Positions 63,655 through 64,000 of a stretch of DNA of 64,000 nucleotides are shown in pieces. How positions within the stretch are numbered: the stretch's first letter is position 1; each line of letters opens with the position of its first letter. This DNA comes from Methylocystis rosea SV97. Lineage in GTDB: Bacteria; Pseudomonadota; Alphaproteobacteria; Rhizobiales; Beijerinckiaceae. The notes below the pieces were generated by a model. The model saw only the letters and a list, made by a program, of their open reading frames with translations, was not told the DNA's origin and did no database searches. The position numbers and the translations under genes are program-made. The stretch covers positions 3,467,631-3,531,630 of the forward strand of contig NZ_KB889963.1 in assembly GCF_000372845.1 (NCBI RefSeq). The letters are read 5' to 3'.

Positions 63655-64000
63655 GCAAAAATGAAGGGAGGTGGCCTTCTACAGCAAGCGCGGCGCATGC
63701 GAGCAGTACATCAAGGAAGGCAAGGGCGCGATCAAAATGGACGCGACTGTCAGGTCGCTCCTTCGCCGCCAACGCTGTGCACCTTTAGCTTCACGCGCTG
63801 GCCTACAATCTCGGCAACTTCCTGCGCACGCTGGCGATGCCTTAGCCGATAAAGCACTGGTCTATGACCACGCTGCGCGAAAGGCTGATCAAGATCGGCG
63901 CGAAGGTCGTCGGTCACGCGCGCTATGTCTCGTTCCAGATGGCGGAGGTGGCCATTCCTCGAAATCTCTTCGCCGACATTTTGCGGCTCATCGCAGGGTT
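63655..64000 (+). pseudogene. IS1380 family transposase C-terminal fragment
   Basis: AFYSKRGACEQYIKEGKGAI (the YKKRG..EQ.IKE..Glu-site motif), then in shifted frames LAYNLGNFLRTLAMP, LRERLIKIGAKVVGHARYVS FQMAEVAIPRNLFADILRLI, running to the window edge. An in-frame stop (63843) and at least one indel. The catalytic Asp region is absent. Confidence 0.75.

Noticed and set aside
61952..63772. A single 606-residue protein on the minus strand
   Set aside because: It is a chance read-through that joins an unrelated 5' stretch, higB in the wrong frame, higA and an IS701 transposase.

Overview
The window reads as GC-rich alphaproteobacterial DNA, most likely from a type II methanotroph of the Methylocystis/Methylosinus group. 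The evidence is a truncated pmoC (particulate methane monooxygenase subunit C), a class I PHA synthase with two phasins, an MmoC-like 2Fe-2S/FAD reductase, a CIRCE-controlled groESL operon and several alphaproteobacterial cassettes (DUF3489-DUF2924-recombinase, DUF5681-terminase). It looks like an accessory region or genomic island. Intact housekeeping and stress genes sit among many insertion sequences and dead gene pieces: IS21, IS6 (several copies), ISAs1, ISKra4, IS3, IS5/IS1182-like, IS701, IS1380 and Tn3.

Layout. 1-4.2 kb: small unknown genes, two matching terminator-like hairpins, and a join of a serine-recombinase fragment with a KGG/DUF1403 fusion. 4.2-8.2 kb: phage-like cassette A (unknown protein, ParB-DNA methyltransferase, DUF5681, terminase with a foreign tail). 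8.4-11.3 kb: IS21 and a small secreted Cys/His-rich peptide. 11.4-14.7 kb: ParA-like ATPase, phaC, a secreted Cys-rich protein. 14.8-20 kb: ISKra4, a lipoprotein remnant, a resolvase remnant, phasin, CsbD, a broken tyrosine integrase and an IS3 fragment. 20-23.5 kb: DUF3489, DUF2924, large serine recombinase, tRNA-Gln and an HU-like protein. 24.7-29.5 kb: an iteron-like repeat array, then cassette B, a second version of cassette A with a full-length terminase.

30-32.2 kb: a cupredoxin/DUF4142 operon divergent from an ECF sigma gene, with matching promoter elements on a 10-bp palindrome. 32.4-34.5 kb: a Rieske-FAD reductase gene split by an ISAs1 copy with a perfect 10-bp target duplication. 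34.9-37 kb: groESL. 37.4-42.3 kb: IS3 debris, a second phasin, a HicA-like gene, IS6, and an ABC transporter split by one stop codon. 42.5-45.7 kb: P-type ATPase, Tn3 and NnrS remnants, GcrA-like, PhnA and SDR genes. 45.9-48.4 kb: sigma, zinc anti-sigma, truncated hemoglobin and ferredoxin reductase, a probable nitrosative-stress operon. 48.5-64 kb: IS6 copies, an ABM monooxygenase with a GlxA-type regulator, the pmoC fragment, a FAD amine oxidase, small secreted proteins, a dead GGDEF gene, a TAXI binding protein and a dead HigBA module broken by IS701.

The best candidates for something little described are the twin ParB-methyltransferase/DUF5681/terminase cassettes without virion genes, the ECF sigma/cupredoxin/DUF4142 unit with its mirrored promoters, and the sigma/anti-sigma/hemoglobin/reductase operon. 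All family assignments come from reading translated sequence and recalled family motifs; no searches were run.
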